Source: Haliclystus octoradiatus (lineage: Eukaryota > Cnidaria > Staurozoa > Stauromedusae > Haliclystidae). Taken from it: DNA of 64,000 bases. How positions within the stretch are numbered: position 1 is the stretch's first letter; each line of letters begins with the position of its first letter. This document shows, piece after piece, positions 9,990 to 19,260 of this stretch. Under the pieces are notes generated by a model. It saw only the letters and a program-made list of their open reading frames with translations. It was not told where the DNA came from and searched no databases. Location of the stretch: positions 11,224,864 to 11,288,863 of the forward strand of contig OU744451.1 in NCBI GenBank assembly GCA_916610825.1, read 5' to 3'. A program made the translations under genes and the position numbers.

Positions 9990-11761
9990 TCAACAGAAAT
10001 CCGCCTTTGTACCAGTAGTGGCATCTTCTGGACGATCGGTTAATGTAGCTGGCTTCGGTTTTACTTCATCAAATGGCTTTCCTTCAATCTCTGCTGCAGT
10101 CCGACGAATTTCAAAAGCAGCTAAACAATTGTAATTTCGATGACCATACTGATGGCAGGTACTGCAAAACGGTGGACACCACATATCATTGTCATAGTAT
10201 TTCCAGCCGTCATTGTAATCAATGTAAGGTCTTTGTTGCTTTTTGTCAACCTTTGGACCATAAAATTTGATGTTGGATGAACGCACAGCATATGTTCGAC
10301 CATTACGGAACGAGTGATGTGCTGATGATGTACTTGGTTTAAACTTTTCGGTTTTGACTGCACCAACTGCAACAATTTCTGAAGAGTTATTAGTAAGTGG
10401 TATTTTACAGGATCCAGGCCAGGCTTGAACGAATATGCTTTTGCCACTTTCAACCAACTTTCAGACTTCTCGGCAGTTTTAATTAACAAATCAAGCGTGG
10501 TTGGAACGACATCGGCCTCTCCAAGAATTAAGGCTTTGACCTCGTGAGCTAAACCCATGAAAATATAATGGCATTTCCTCTCCTCTGACTTCTTAGAGTC
10601 AGAACGACGACAAAACTTTAGGACTCGTTCCTTGTGTTGTTGAATTGTATTGTCCATTTGCTTAATGGTAGACAAAATCATAGTAGCTTGGTTTGATAAT
10701 TTCTTTGGCATAAATTTGTCGATAAATGACGTATGAAATAACGACCAGTTAGAAGTAATTGTGTCTGACAAGTTGTCAAACCATATGGTAGCTGGTGTAT
10801 CATTTTTAAGGAGACTATATAAAGGTGCTGGCTTGTCAACGTCAGCAACACGAGTACTTCGGCAGTAATGTTCAAATTTTTTGAGCCATTCGGCACCGTC
10901 TTCTTTAGGGTCAATGAATGTCCCATCTGTGTCAACTTTAATCTCGGTAAAACCACTAAATGTCGAAGGTGGCTTTAACTTCACAGAGGCATGACCACGC
11001 GTGACATCATCCAATTTATTTGTTTTAGTTGTGTAATATTTGGCTTGAGCTCTGTGGTTCTTGCAGCTAGGACAGGTACAGTCAACGGTATGCACTGAAT
11101 GTCGAGATGATGAACCAACATGCGAGGCTTCTGAGATTGAACCCGCAGGACTTGAGGGACTTGATTTCAACGGTTCTTTCGTGGCTTCTGCGAAGTTGTC
11201 ACCAGATGTAGCAGCATGTGAAACAATGGTTGGACCACGGAAGTGTTCAAATAGAGCAGCAATATGGCTTAAAATATAATCAAGCTGTCTTTGATGCGTG
11301 GTTTCCTGAGTAGCAATAACGCTTAAAAGACGTTGCTCAAGGCCAATAAATTTTTCATTGAATGATGTGGTTTGAGCTTTCAAATGTTCCGACAATATCT
11401 GGTTAAACCGATTTGTAAACAATTCAAAGGCATTAACAAAGAGATGTCGGACGTGTTCTGGCATTTTCTCAAGCAAGCTGGGACAGTCAGCATTTTCAGA
11501 AACGGACGGCTTAGAGTCGCGTTTCCATTCATAACAGCATCTCTTCGTTGAGCGAATATATTCACAATTGTTTTCTTCGGCCAATTTACGTGCTAAGGTA
11601 GCATTGGGATATGGTAAAATCACCTCAAAAATTTCTATATCTGGTGATAATTCCATTAAAATTTTCTGTACAGCAGCACGGGATTCAATTATAATCTCCT
11701 GGAACATAGCTTCATTGTCTTCACTGTCAACATCGAATCCACTATGAAGTGTCGTATCCAT
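9990..11761 (-). pseudogene. Gypsy gag with zinc knuckle (one frameshift)
   Basis: The first frame (11761 to about 10440) starts with ATG and encodes a long acidic N-terminal region. This is followed by a capsid-like core containing LFHTSFIDKFMPK and a basic stretch. At about 10440-10457 the sensible frame changes to 10457-9990, which carries a single CCHC zinc knuckle (CSTCHQYGHRNYNC) before a stop. The first frame itself runs on in a non-conserved phase to 10121. The shift could be a mutation or a programmed frameshift; the presence of other lesions favours mutation. Protease begins immediately after the stop. Confidence 0.82.
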
Positions 11762-11880
11762 AATTGTATTAAATAAATGATTAGAATATAAACAAAATTA
11801 AATTAAAATAATTGAATTATAATCCAATAAAATAACAAATATAACAACCAAACCATGTATATATATAATAACTAAATAAT

Positions 11881-11897
11881 CCGTATCGGGCTCCAAT
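11881..11897 (-). promoter_or_regulatory. Putative primer-binding site of the Gypsy element
   Basis: On the minus strand the two bases AT after the 5' LTR are followed by TGGAGCCCGATACGG. A TGG start two bases after the LTR is the usual position and form of a primer-binding site complementary to a tRNA 3' end. The tRNA species was not identified. Confidence 0.5.
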
Positions 11898-12054
11898 TGT
11901 TATGCGGGTACTTATAGTTATTAAACTAGGAGAGCAGAATAATACGACCAAGCTCGTTCAGATATCAGAATAGAATCAATGTTATTGTATAAATCACAGG
12001 GGTTACAAACAGGGGAGAGGGGAAGCTGATATTGCAATATGCATTAGCATAACA
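11898..12054 (-). repeat. 5' LTR of the Gypsy element (157 bp)
   Basis: Begins TGTTATGCGGG and ends GCATAACA in the plus-strand reading. Matches 3231-3405 apart from an 18-bp tandem duplication present only there. Very short for a Gypsy LTR. No clear internal promoter motif recognised. Confidence 0.9.
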
Positions 12055-12070
12055 GATCAAGCATTCATAA

Positions 12071-12110
12071 TTGTTACTAATAGTTTCATGCTTACGCCAT
12101 TATCAGACAA
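12071..12110 (-). ncRNA. Decayed hammerhead-like motif, minus strand
   Basis: Same layout as the other family A motifs, but the core reads CUGAUAA instead of CUGAUGA and a stem II base is changed (UGGC instead of UUGC). Loss of the G in the core is expected to abolish cleavage. It is useful as an internal negative control for the intact copies. Confidence 0.55.
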
Positions 12111-12177
12111 AAAAAAAAAGATGATACATCGTGTTTCCGTTTCCGTGATTTCAATTTTCAATGTTTATAACCTTTTT

Positions 12178-12217
12178 TTGTCTGATGATTGCGTAAGCAT
12201 GAAACTATTAGTAACAA
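12178..12217 (+). ncRNA. Hammerhead-ribozyme-like motif, family A, plus strand
   Basis: UUGU (12178-12181), CUGAUGA (12182-12188), hairpin UUGC-GUAA-GCAU, GAAA, mini stem III, GUA (12211-12213) and ACAA (12214-12217). Identical to the motif at 2862-2901. Predicted cleavage after 12213. Confidence 0.65.
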
Positions 12218-12362
12218 TTATGAATGTGTAGTCTTTGACTCTTTTTATTATATATATATATATATATATATATTAGATATTATCTAATAGCAAAATATAG
12301 TGCTCGATATCATTTGACAGAGCTAAATATAATAAAAGAAGTCAAAGACTACACATTCATAA

Positions 12363-12402
12363 TTGTTACTAATAGTTTCATGCTTACGCAATCATCAGAC
12401 AA
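12363..12402 (-). ncRNA. Hammerhead-ribozyme-like motif, family A, minus strand
   Basis: Intact copy with all core bases, at the 3' end of the Penelope-like element whose GIY-YIG domain lies at 12571-12958 on the same strand. This places the motif in the 3' terminal region of the element. Stem I is UUGU with ACAA; stem II has the GUAA loop. Confidence 0.65.
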
Positions 12403-12570
12403 ATAAACTAATTAATGAAAAACATACAGTTCCGCCTATATCGATTTACAAACCTACAGTTATTGTTTAATAGAACAAAGGATTTTGATGCTAGAAATAA
12501 GTTGCATTGTTGTTATTTCCTATTATCGCTTGGTTAGTTATCACTGCATAAATAAATTAGAAAATATATA

Positions 12571-12958
12571 TTATGTTTTCACGGATTTATAATTAGTTAG
12601 GTAAAATTTATTCTCATGTCTACATTTGGAAATGAGTTCAGACTTTTTATTCAATAGATCATCTTTAGTGCAAATGATGTGGTACTTTTCAATTAGGCAT
12701 AGATGGCATTTTTTTGATTTATTGCTGTATGCTTTCGCTTTAGCTAGGAAGGTCCATATTTCGAAAGTTGCGTGCTGTTAATATATTTTCTGTGTTTAAA
12801 TGACATCATATGCTGAGTGTATCTTTGTTTGAAGGTTCCCTCCGTCAGACCGATGTAATTTTGACCTTCCTGATCTTCTGTCGTAGTAACTTTTGCCTTG
12901 TAAACGAGGCTTTCTGTGAGGCATTCATTGTTAAATGGGCAAGGCCGTTTTACCGTTT
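12571..12958 (-). pseudogene. GIY-YIG endonuclease domain of a Penelope-like element
   Basis: Reading the minus strand from 12958: CPFNNECLTESLVYKAKV supplies the first strand of the GIY-YIG fold, and NYIGLTEGTFKQRYTQH the YIG strand with the catalytic arginine. A C-terminal part follows with CHLCLIEKYHI and LNKKSELISKCRHENKF, ending in TAA at 12571. A small deletion shifts the frame after LSKY. The cysteine pairs resemble the zinc-binding motifs seen in these elements. GIY-YIG nickases open the target DNA for reverse transcription in Penelope-like elements. The same C-terminal motif recurs at 46064-46171. Confidence 0.8.
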
Positions 12959-14130
12959 TACTTTTATAGCCGCTGATAAATCAAGAAATTTTTATGAATT
13001 AGACATTAATCAACACGAGAAATTACTACACAACAACGTAACAACAACTTATAAAAAGGTAAACAGTAACACAGTCAACGAAATTAATACAGAGGCCAAG
13101 CAGATAAGCAAAGAGTTAAAAATCGACAAGAGAGCGGAGAGCATTGCACAGAAATCAGCGTTCATAACGCTGAAAGATCACAAAGAAAACTTTCAAAACA
13201 ACCCATCATGTCGACTAATTAATCCAGCAAAAAGCGAAATCGGGAGTGTTAGCAAGAAGCTGCTAGAGAAAATTATCATTAATGTAAAGACAACTACAAA
13301 AGTAAACAAATGGAAGAACTCCTTTTCTATTATTAATTGGTTAAAGAATTTAAGGGACAAGCAAAAATTATCATTTATGGTTTTTCAAATTTCTATCCGA
13401 TAATATCGGAAACTCTATTGAAAAAAGCAATCTATTACGCCAGAAAGTTCACACCGATATCGGATAAAGATATTAGAATCATAATGCACGCCAGGAAATC
13501 AGTCGTATTTAGCAAAGGAGCAGCATGGACAAAGAAAGGTAATGATAGCCTTTTCGATGTAACAATGGGCAGTTACGATGGGGCCGAAGTTTGTGAGCTA
13601 GTAGGACTTTATATTCTTGATAAACTTGGGGAAATATTTGGGAAGGAGTACATTGGCCTGTACAGAGACGATGGCCTTGCAGTCTTAAAGAATAAATCCG
13701 GTCCACAAGCAGAGAGGCTTAAGAAAAAATTAATAAAACTATTTAAAGAGAGTGGCCTAAAGATTACAACTAAATGCAACTTGAAATCTGTCGATTATTT
13801 GGATGTCAATTTCAACCTACAAAATGGCACCTTTCAACCATATCGGAAACCTAACGACCCACTATATATCAACATCAAGTCTAACCATCCACCAACAATC
13901 CTAAAACATATACATATCGCCATTAATCAAAGAATATCTGATTTGTCATCCAACAACACTATTTTCGAAAATACTAAAATCAGCTATGAGAACGCCCTTA
14001 TTGAAAGTGGCCACGACACAAATTTTGCCTATCAACCAAGACACGAACGACCAATTACCAGCAACAAGCGAAACAGGCGCAGAAATATCACATGGTTTAA
14101 TCCGCCCTATAATAAAAGGAGTGCATATTG
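12955..14130 (+). pseudogene. Reverse transcriptase of a Penelope-like element (one frameshift)
   Basis: Starts within AADKSRNFYELDINQ and continues with FITLKDHKENF, a frameshift near 13385, FSNFYPIISETLL, WTKKGNDSLFDVTMGSYDGA and the catalytic IGLYRDDGLAV (YRDD). It ends with LDVNFNLQNGT, NHPPTILKHI and WFNPPYNKR. This RT family, with ITLKDHK and WFNPP and normally followed by GIY-YIG, is widespread in invertebrate genomes and belongs with the Penelope-like group as far as I can judge. I cannot place the clade (Neptune, Poseidon, Naiad or other). The orientation is opposite to the adjoining endonuclease. Confidence 0.8.
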
Positions 14131-14316
14131 TTGCGAAGAAACTCGTTGCGAAGAAACTCATTGCGAAGAACAGTCGTTGCGAAGATTGGTCGTTGCGAAG
14201 AAACTCATTGCGAAGAAACTCATTGCGAAGAAACTCGTTGCGAAGAAACTCATTGCGAAGAAACTCATTGCGAAGAAACTCATTGCGAAGAAACTCGTTG
14301 CGAAGAATAGTCGTTG
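14128..14316 (+). repeat. 15-bp minisatellite (TTGCGAAGAAACTCA), about 13 copies
   Basis: Tandem units of 15 bp, with a few divergent units at 14170-14205 and at the 3' edge. Because the unit is a multiple of three and has no stop in any plus-strand frame, it reads as CEETH/CEETR, KKLIA/KKLVA or RRNSL repeats. It begins exactly where similarity of the Penelope RT to its family ends. Confidence 0.9.
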
Positions 14317-14788
14317 TGAAGAAAAGTCATTTCGCTACAGAGAGGAGCCTTAAAGCACCGAAAGGTTGTCTTGAATAAAGTCACCAGTTTATGAATGAAT
14401 GAATGAATAATATATATTTGTTGAATTGTAATATAATATGTCTTTCAAACCTTTTACAGATAAATATCTCAAGCAAAGTAAACAGCATGGAGGTGCGTAT
14501 TACACCATTTAAAAAGAAAGAGGACATATTTGCTTGCATCCTAAATTATATAAAAAAATATATATAATGGTATGCTAGATTTGTGGACGCTTTCAAATAA
14601 GCACTCTTTTGCATTAAAAATCAATATAAACAACCATGATTAATATTAATTTTACTTAGAAAAATTATCGAGTGGTTTATTCTCGGTAATTTTTATTTTT
14701 ATTTAATTAACAATTAGTAATGCTGATCGATTGTTTTTATACAGTGCCATGCTTTGATGACCTTTATTGCAACGGTAAGTCCATTTAA
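14317..14788. other. Spacer, short GAAT repeats, no gene seen
   Basis: AT-rich. A short (GAAT)n tract at 14391-14408 resembles a simple LINE tail. No coding potential recognised until the protease of the next retroelement. Confidence 0.5.
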
Positions 14789-17640
14789 ATGGAAGTAGAC
14801 ACAGGTGCATCCCGCACCATTATTGGACGTCAACTGTACGAGAATAACTTTATTCAACAAACGCTATCGTTAACGGACACAAACATCAAATTGAAGACAT
14901 ACTCGGGTGAGAGAATACCGATACGTGGAAAGCCACAGTGAAAGTGGATTACAATGATGAACATTTTCAAAACTTAAGTCTTCTTATAGATGAAGGAAGT
15001 ACACAAGCTTTGATTGGGAGAGATTGGCATTATAAAATACCCCTCAATTGGTAGAACATTTTCCCAATCAATTTCATTAGTGGTAAAACAGATGAACCAA
15101 AACTTGATGAAATACTAAACAATTATAGCAATCTATTCAACAAAGATTTAGGACGCTATACTGGCAGTAAGGTAAAAATTCATTTAAAAGAAAATGCTAC
15201 TCTGAAGTTTTTAAGAGCACGACCAGTACCGTTTGCAATTCACCCTATGATTGATCAAGAAATTGATAGACTTTTGGCGGAAGGAGTGCTTTTCCCGGTG
15301 AAACACAGTAATTTGGCCTCACCAACCGTACCTGTAGTTAAACCAGATAAGACCGTACGACTATGTGGTGACTTCAGACCTACTGTAAATTGCAATATCA
15401 AAACAGATGCTTATCCTATACCGGATATCAAGACTCTTTTCACTAAACTGGGTGGTAGTACAGTATTCGCACGCTTAGATTTAGCACATGCCTACACCCA
15501 ACTTACGGTTGACAAAGACTCACAAGAACTATGTACTTTAAATACTCATAGAGGTTTATTTAGATATACACGATTATCGTTTGGGATATCGTCAGGCCCT
15601 CCAATAATTCAACGGGTGATCGACTCATTATTGGCAGGGATTCCTGAGGTAGCGTGTTATTTAGATGACGTTATATGTGCTGCATGCAGCACTCCGGTAC
15701 TAATCCAACGCCTCGAAGAAGTATTTTCACGCCTTCCGAAAGCAGGACCAAGACTCAAACGGCAGAAGTGTCAATTCAACTTGCAAGAAATTGATTTTTG
15801 CGACATAGAGTTAATGCAAGTGGATTAAAACCCTTACCTGCAAAAATTGATGCAAATTGCAAAGCACCGGCACCAAAAGAATTAACGCAGCTTAGGGCGT
15901 GGCTTGGTCTTTTTAACTATTATGCTAAATTTCTACCAAGCACTACAGAGTTGTTAGCTCCCTTATATGAACTATGGAACCAAGATGCAACTTGACATTA
16001 TATTGACTTGACGAGATATTGCTTTTCAAAAAGCAAAAGATGCATTGAATATCGATCGTCTACTGGTTCACTATGACCAAAATTTACCCATAAAATTAGC
16101 ATGTGAGGCATCTAGCAATCATATTTGGTGTTGAGAAGTTTCATCTTTATTTATATGGTCGTCATTTTGAAATTATTACAGACCACAAATTATTGATCAC
16201 GCTGTTCTCAGAATATAAATCGATTATGAAGTTAGCAGCATCCAGATTGATGCGTTGGTCACTTCATCTGTCACAGTACGATTGTAAAATAGTATATCGC
16301 TCTGGAAGATTACATCTGAATGCAGGTGCCTTCAGTCATCTACCAGTGGGATCACCACCTGGCAAGCAGAAAATTCCAGCCCTTCAGACACAATTTATTT
16401 GGTTGAAACACTAGGAGAGAGTGCACTTACATTCAAGAACACTAACAAAGCATCAAGAAATGAACCCCTAATCAGTGCGTTGGTAAATCAGGAAAAAACA
16501 AGTGGGTACATATCGATAGTTATGATAGTATTTGATAGTAAATGGTATGAACTAAGCACCCACCAAGACCCTCTATTGTGGGGCTCAAGAGTAGTGGTTC
16601 CACAACAGCTACAGAGAAGGCACTTAAACTCCTTCATCAAACACATCAAGGGATTGTAAAAATGAAAGGATTGCCACGCAGGTTCATCTGGTGGCAGGGT
16701 ATTGACAAAGATATAGAATCATTGGCTCATGAATGCCAAATCTGCAAAGAAAATGCAAGAATGCCAGATGCAACAGCAACACACCCGTGGCAATTCCCCA
16801 CTGCACCATGGTCACGAATACATATTGATCATACAGGAACGTTCATGGGAAAGCTTTTCGTGATAATTATTGACGATTCTCGAAATGGATTGACGTGTAC
16901 ATCGTCCCAACAACAGAATCAGATGCCACCATTCAGGTCCTGATAAAATCCTTCTCATACTTTGGACTACCTGAACAAATTGATTCCGACAATGCATCTG
17001 GATTCACATCTCAAAAGTTTAAATCATTCTGCTCTCAAAATGGCATCAAACATACTACGAGCACCATATCATCCACGCTCGAATGGGCAAGTCGAAAAAG
17101 CAGTCCAAATTGTTAAATCTGCATTGAAGAAAGACACGCATTCTTCAAAGTCACTTTACTTGACTTTAGATCAGATTTTATTCGCCTATCGGACAACACC
17201 ACATGCTACAGCGGGAATTGCTCCATGTGAATTACTAATGAAACGAACTTTACATACATTACACCTACTAATACCCAATTTACAAACACGTCTGTACGAG
17301 CTCAGAGCATATCCTCCGATGATCCTCGAAAGTTCATACCAGGGTCTACACTCTACAGTAATTGTAAAAGACAAAGTCAAAGGGGTTTGATTTCCTGCCA
17401 CCATACTGAATGAAACAAGACCTTTAATCGTATAGTTTGAGAACTGAAAATGGCTTAATAATGAATAGGCAAGTGGATCATATAATTCAAAAGCTCAGAT
17501 GAGGTCATGAAGACAAAGCAACCAACAGAAAATAGAGGGGATGATTAGATGGATGGATTACCGAATGGGGATTTACCTTTAATTACTAATAAGACTGCAG
17601 CAACAAATAGATTAGCATTGATAAAATTAAGAAAAGGGAA
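14789..17640 (+). pseudogene. Mag-like Gypsy pol remnant (protease, RT, RNase H, integrase)
   Basis: The protease starts around 14789 with MEVDTGAS, the intact DTG active site, and ends with ALIGRDW near 15030. The reverse transcriptase at 15247-15828 has VPVVKPDKTVRLCGDFRPT, FRYTRLSFGISS and YLDDVICA. This domain style (RLCGD, FRYTRL) is that of the Mag branch. RNase H is cut by an internal deletion near 16110 but keeps ITDHKLL and ASRLMRWSLHLSQY. The integrase zinc finger is near 16640-16760 (CQICKENA), the core has IHIDHTG, IDSDNASGF and YHPRSNGQVEKAV (to about 17150), and the C-terminus runs to 17390. At least five frameshifts or stops make it dead. Gag and 5' LTR were not found. A purine tract AAGAAAAGGGAA (17629-17640) marks the polypurine tract ahead of the 3' LTR. 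Confidence 0.85.
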
Positions 17641-17775
17641 ATGTTATGTTTTAGCACTTATGTTATAAACCACGGGATACGTAGTTCATAATGCTAACAA
17701 ATAGATGATAGTTTTTTAGTTGAGTTCACTCATGTAAGAAACAAACGAGTAATGATTATTCTCTGTTGTAATCAA
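17641..17775 (+). repeat. Probable 3' LTR start of the Mag-like element
   Basis: TGTTATGTTTTAGC begins at 17642, right after the purine tract, which is how Mag-type 3' LTRs begin. No second copy is present in the window, so its length is unknown. The end given is where LINE-like sequence takes over. Confidence 0.4.
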
Positions 17776-18045
17776 CTAATCATTCCACCTTCAGAAGTAA
17801 AAGAAACGCCAAAAGGATCGATTTTATTTATATAGATTTTAGCAAGACTTTCGACACTGCATTACGTGTGCCACCAAAAGTTATTATTAAAGTTGAAAAG
17901 TTGTAGAATTACTCATGAAATGTTTTTCTGTATCAAGTCATTTTTATCGAACCGCTTGCAAAAAGTTTGTGTTGGTATCTCCTTTTCGGAAACCGTCCTT
18001 GTCACAAGTGGAGTACAACAAGCAGAATACAATGGATCTCGTTTT
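17776..18045 (+). pseudogene. LINE reverse transcriptase fragment
   Basis: Translates, with shifts, to IYIDFSKTFDTA, then KLLLKLKSCRITHEMFF, SFLSNRLQKVCVG and VLVTSGVQQ. This matches motif by motif the LINE at 4457-7298 (YIDFSKAFDTV, SFLSNRTQKVCVG, LPVTSGVPQ). It is an old, truncated relative of the same LINE family. Confidence 0.8.
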
Positions 18046-18474
18046 ACATTTTCCGTAAATTTCCAGATCTTATTTAATATTAAAATGTTTCGTCTCAATT
18101 TATCCGCAAATTTTATTATGTGCCTGTAAGACATTTGTTGAGTCATTGTTGAAATCGTCAATAGTCACTGAGGTCTCCGAGGTGGCAATTGACGACGGTA
18201 GCCAACAAGGGCGAATACAAAAATACAGATCCATGAAACAGCAAATGTACGCAAGATAGCTATTGAATAACTACAAATATATATCAATGTTTGCAGCTTG
18301 TAACTTTTATCTGACTAGCAATCTATAATCTATACAATAAAGTAGTGAAGAAAAATTTGCGAGATATATATGTAATACTGTATATTAGATATTAGCTAAT
18401 AGCAAAAAATACTGCTCGATGTCATTTGACAGAGCTAAATATTATAAAAAGAGTCTAATACTACGCATTCATAA

Positions 18475-18514
18475 TTGTTACTAATACTTTCATGCTTATG
18501 CAATCATCAGACAA
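18475..18514 (-). ncRNA. Mutated hammerhead-like motif, minus strand
   Basis: CUGAUGA and GAAA cores are present, with stem II UUGC-AUAA-GCAU. The base after GAAA is G instead of C, which breaks the C-G pair of the mini stem III. Probably inactive. Confidence 0.5.
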
Positions 18515-18528
18515 ATAAACTGTTTTAT

Positions 18529-18570
18529 TTGTCTGATGATTGCGTACTAGCATGAAACTATTAGCAACAA
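18529..18570 (+). ncRNA. Mutated hammerhead-like motif, plus strand
   Basis: CUGAUGA and GAAAC cores are present with a slightly longer stem II loop. The cleavage step reads GCA instead of GUA, removing the essential U next to the cleavage site. Probably inactive. Confidence 0.5.
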
Positions 18571-18892
18571 TTATGAATGTTCCTTTTATTATATTGTAAT
18601 ACTGTATATCTATCTATATCTATGTAATGTATTTACTTTATTCCTTTTTTCCTATTTAACTTGTAAAACGCATTCCCATGGTGTTTAGTTGAATTATATA
18701 CCCCATTACATGACATAAACTATGACTATATCAATTCCCTAAAACATTTGCGAATCGCTTGTTTACTCTTTGAACTTTGCGAGGGGACTTGCCAGCGTTC
18801 ACTATGAGACAATTATGAACTATTGACCAACCAATCAGAGTGCAGATCGTCGACTATATAGTACCCTAGTCGGTTTCGACTAATTAAAGATG

Positions 18893-19260
18893 TTAAATTG
18901 CTCGAACGCATATATACAGAGGTATTTCATTCATTCGGTTTGCTATAGGGCGAACATATTTCATTTACCAGTTATGCAGATAGACTTGATAAAATCAGCC
19001 TTGAGTTCCTATTCGCTTGAAATGCGTCTTATGAAAGCTGATCTACTCATGCTGTATAGAACTGTGTATCAAATTATTGACTTTCTTTCAATTAACTTTT
19101 TAAATTAGAAAATAGCAAATATGCCTAACGGTCCCATTCGTTGACTCTTACACCATTTTATGGCGACATATCTGATTGTACAAGAAATCAATTCTGTTAC
19201 AGAGTGAACCCCTTGTGGATCAATCCTAGGTTATTAATATGGACAATACAGATTTACGTA
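18893..19260 (+). pseudogene. LINE ORF C-terminal relic
   Basis: Residues such as SLEMRLMKADLLMLYRTVYQI correspond to SLEVRRIKADLSLVYKILHEI of the LINE at 4457-7298. RNQFCYRVNPLW corresponds to RYQFCCRVIPWW. Stops and shifts are frequent. Confidence 0.7.

Larger units (their letters stand above)
3231..12054 (-). mobile_element. Ty3/Gypsy LTR retrotransposon with chromodomain, nested LINE inside
   Basis: An 8.8-kb element on the minus strand, bounded by short direct repeats that begin TGTTATGCGGG and end CATAACA. Order along the minus strand: 5' LTR (11898-12054), gag with zinc knuckle, protease, reverse transcriptase, RNase H, integrase zinc finger, an inserted LINE, integrase core, chromodomain, 3' LTR (3231-3405). 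A TGG-starting putative primer-binding site lies two bases after the 5' LTR (about 11881-11895). A short G-rich polypurine tract (GCGGGGGTA, minus strand) abuts the 3' LTR. Flanks are ACTAC on the left and GATCA on the right, not a clean duplication. Several frame lesions (gag near 10440, a stop near 9077, shifts near 8880, 4320 and 4070) mark it as inactive. It inserted into a Penelope-like fold-back arm. Confidence 0.9.
12055..12260. repeat. Second fold-back pair of Penelope-like 3' ends
   Basis: Minus arm at about 12062-12121 and plus arm at about 12170-12250, reverse complements with a spacer of about 50 bp almost identical to that at 2804-2855. The minus arm continues leftwards across the Gypsy element to 3230. 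A TA-repeat at 12249-12272 separates it from the next copy. Confidence 0.8.
12273..14130. mobile_element. Penelope-like retroelement with its 5' (RT) half inverted
   Basis: The 3' half is in minus orientation: terminal palindrome (12273-12291), hammerhead-like motif (12363-12402), 3' UTR, then the GIY-YIG endonuclease (12571-12958). Directly abutting at about 12955, the reverse transcriptase runs in the opposite, plus orientation to about 14130. On the minus strand this reads antisense RT followed by sense GIY-YIG. That is the outcome of a 5' inversion during target-primed reverse transcription, as known for twin priming of L1. The stretch normally linking RT and GIY-YIG is missing at the junction. 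Confidence 0.72.
18380..18600. mobile_element. Fold-back pair of Penelope-like 3' ends
   Basis: Terminal palindrome variant at 18383-18402, then a minus arm (about 18450-18519) and a plus arm (about 18524-18580), reverse complements with almost no spacer. Each arm has a hammerhead-like motif, both mutated. Confidence 0.75.

Noticed and set aside
12810-13403. A 197-residue frame starting at 12810 as one protein
   Set aside because: Its first 50 residues are antisense of the GIY-YIG domain; only the part from about 12955 is real RT sequence.
14128-14316. CRISPR array (regular short repeats)
   Set aside because: Units are contiguous without spacers, and the genome is eukaryotic.
13986-14378. 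Repetitive Arg/Asn/Ser/Leu protein
   Set aside because: Alternative frame of the 15-bp minisatellite and the RT end; no independent coding evidence.
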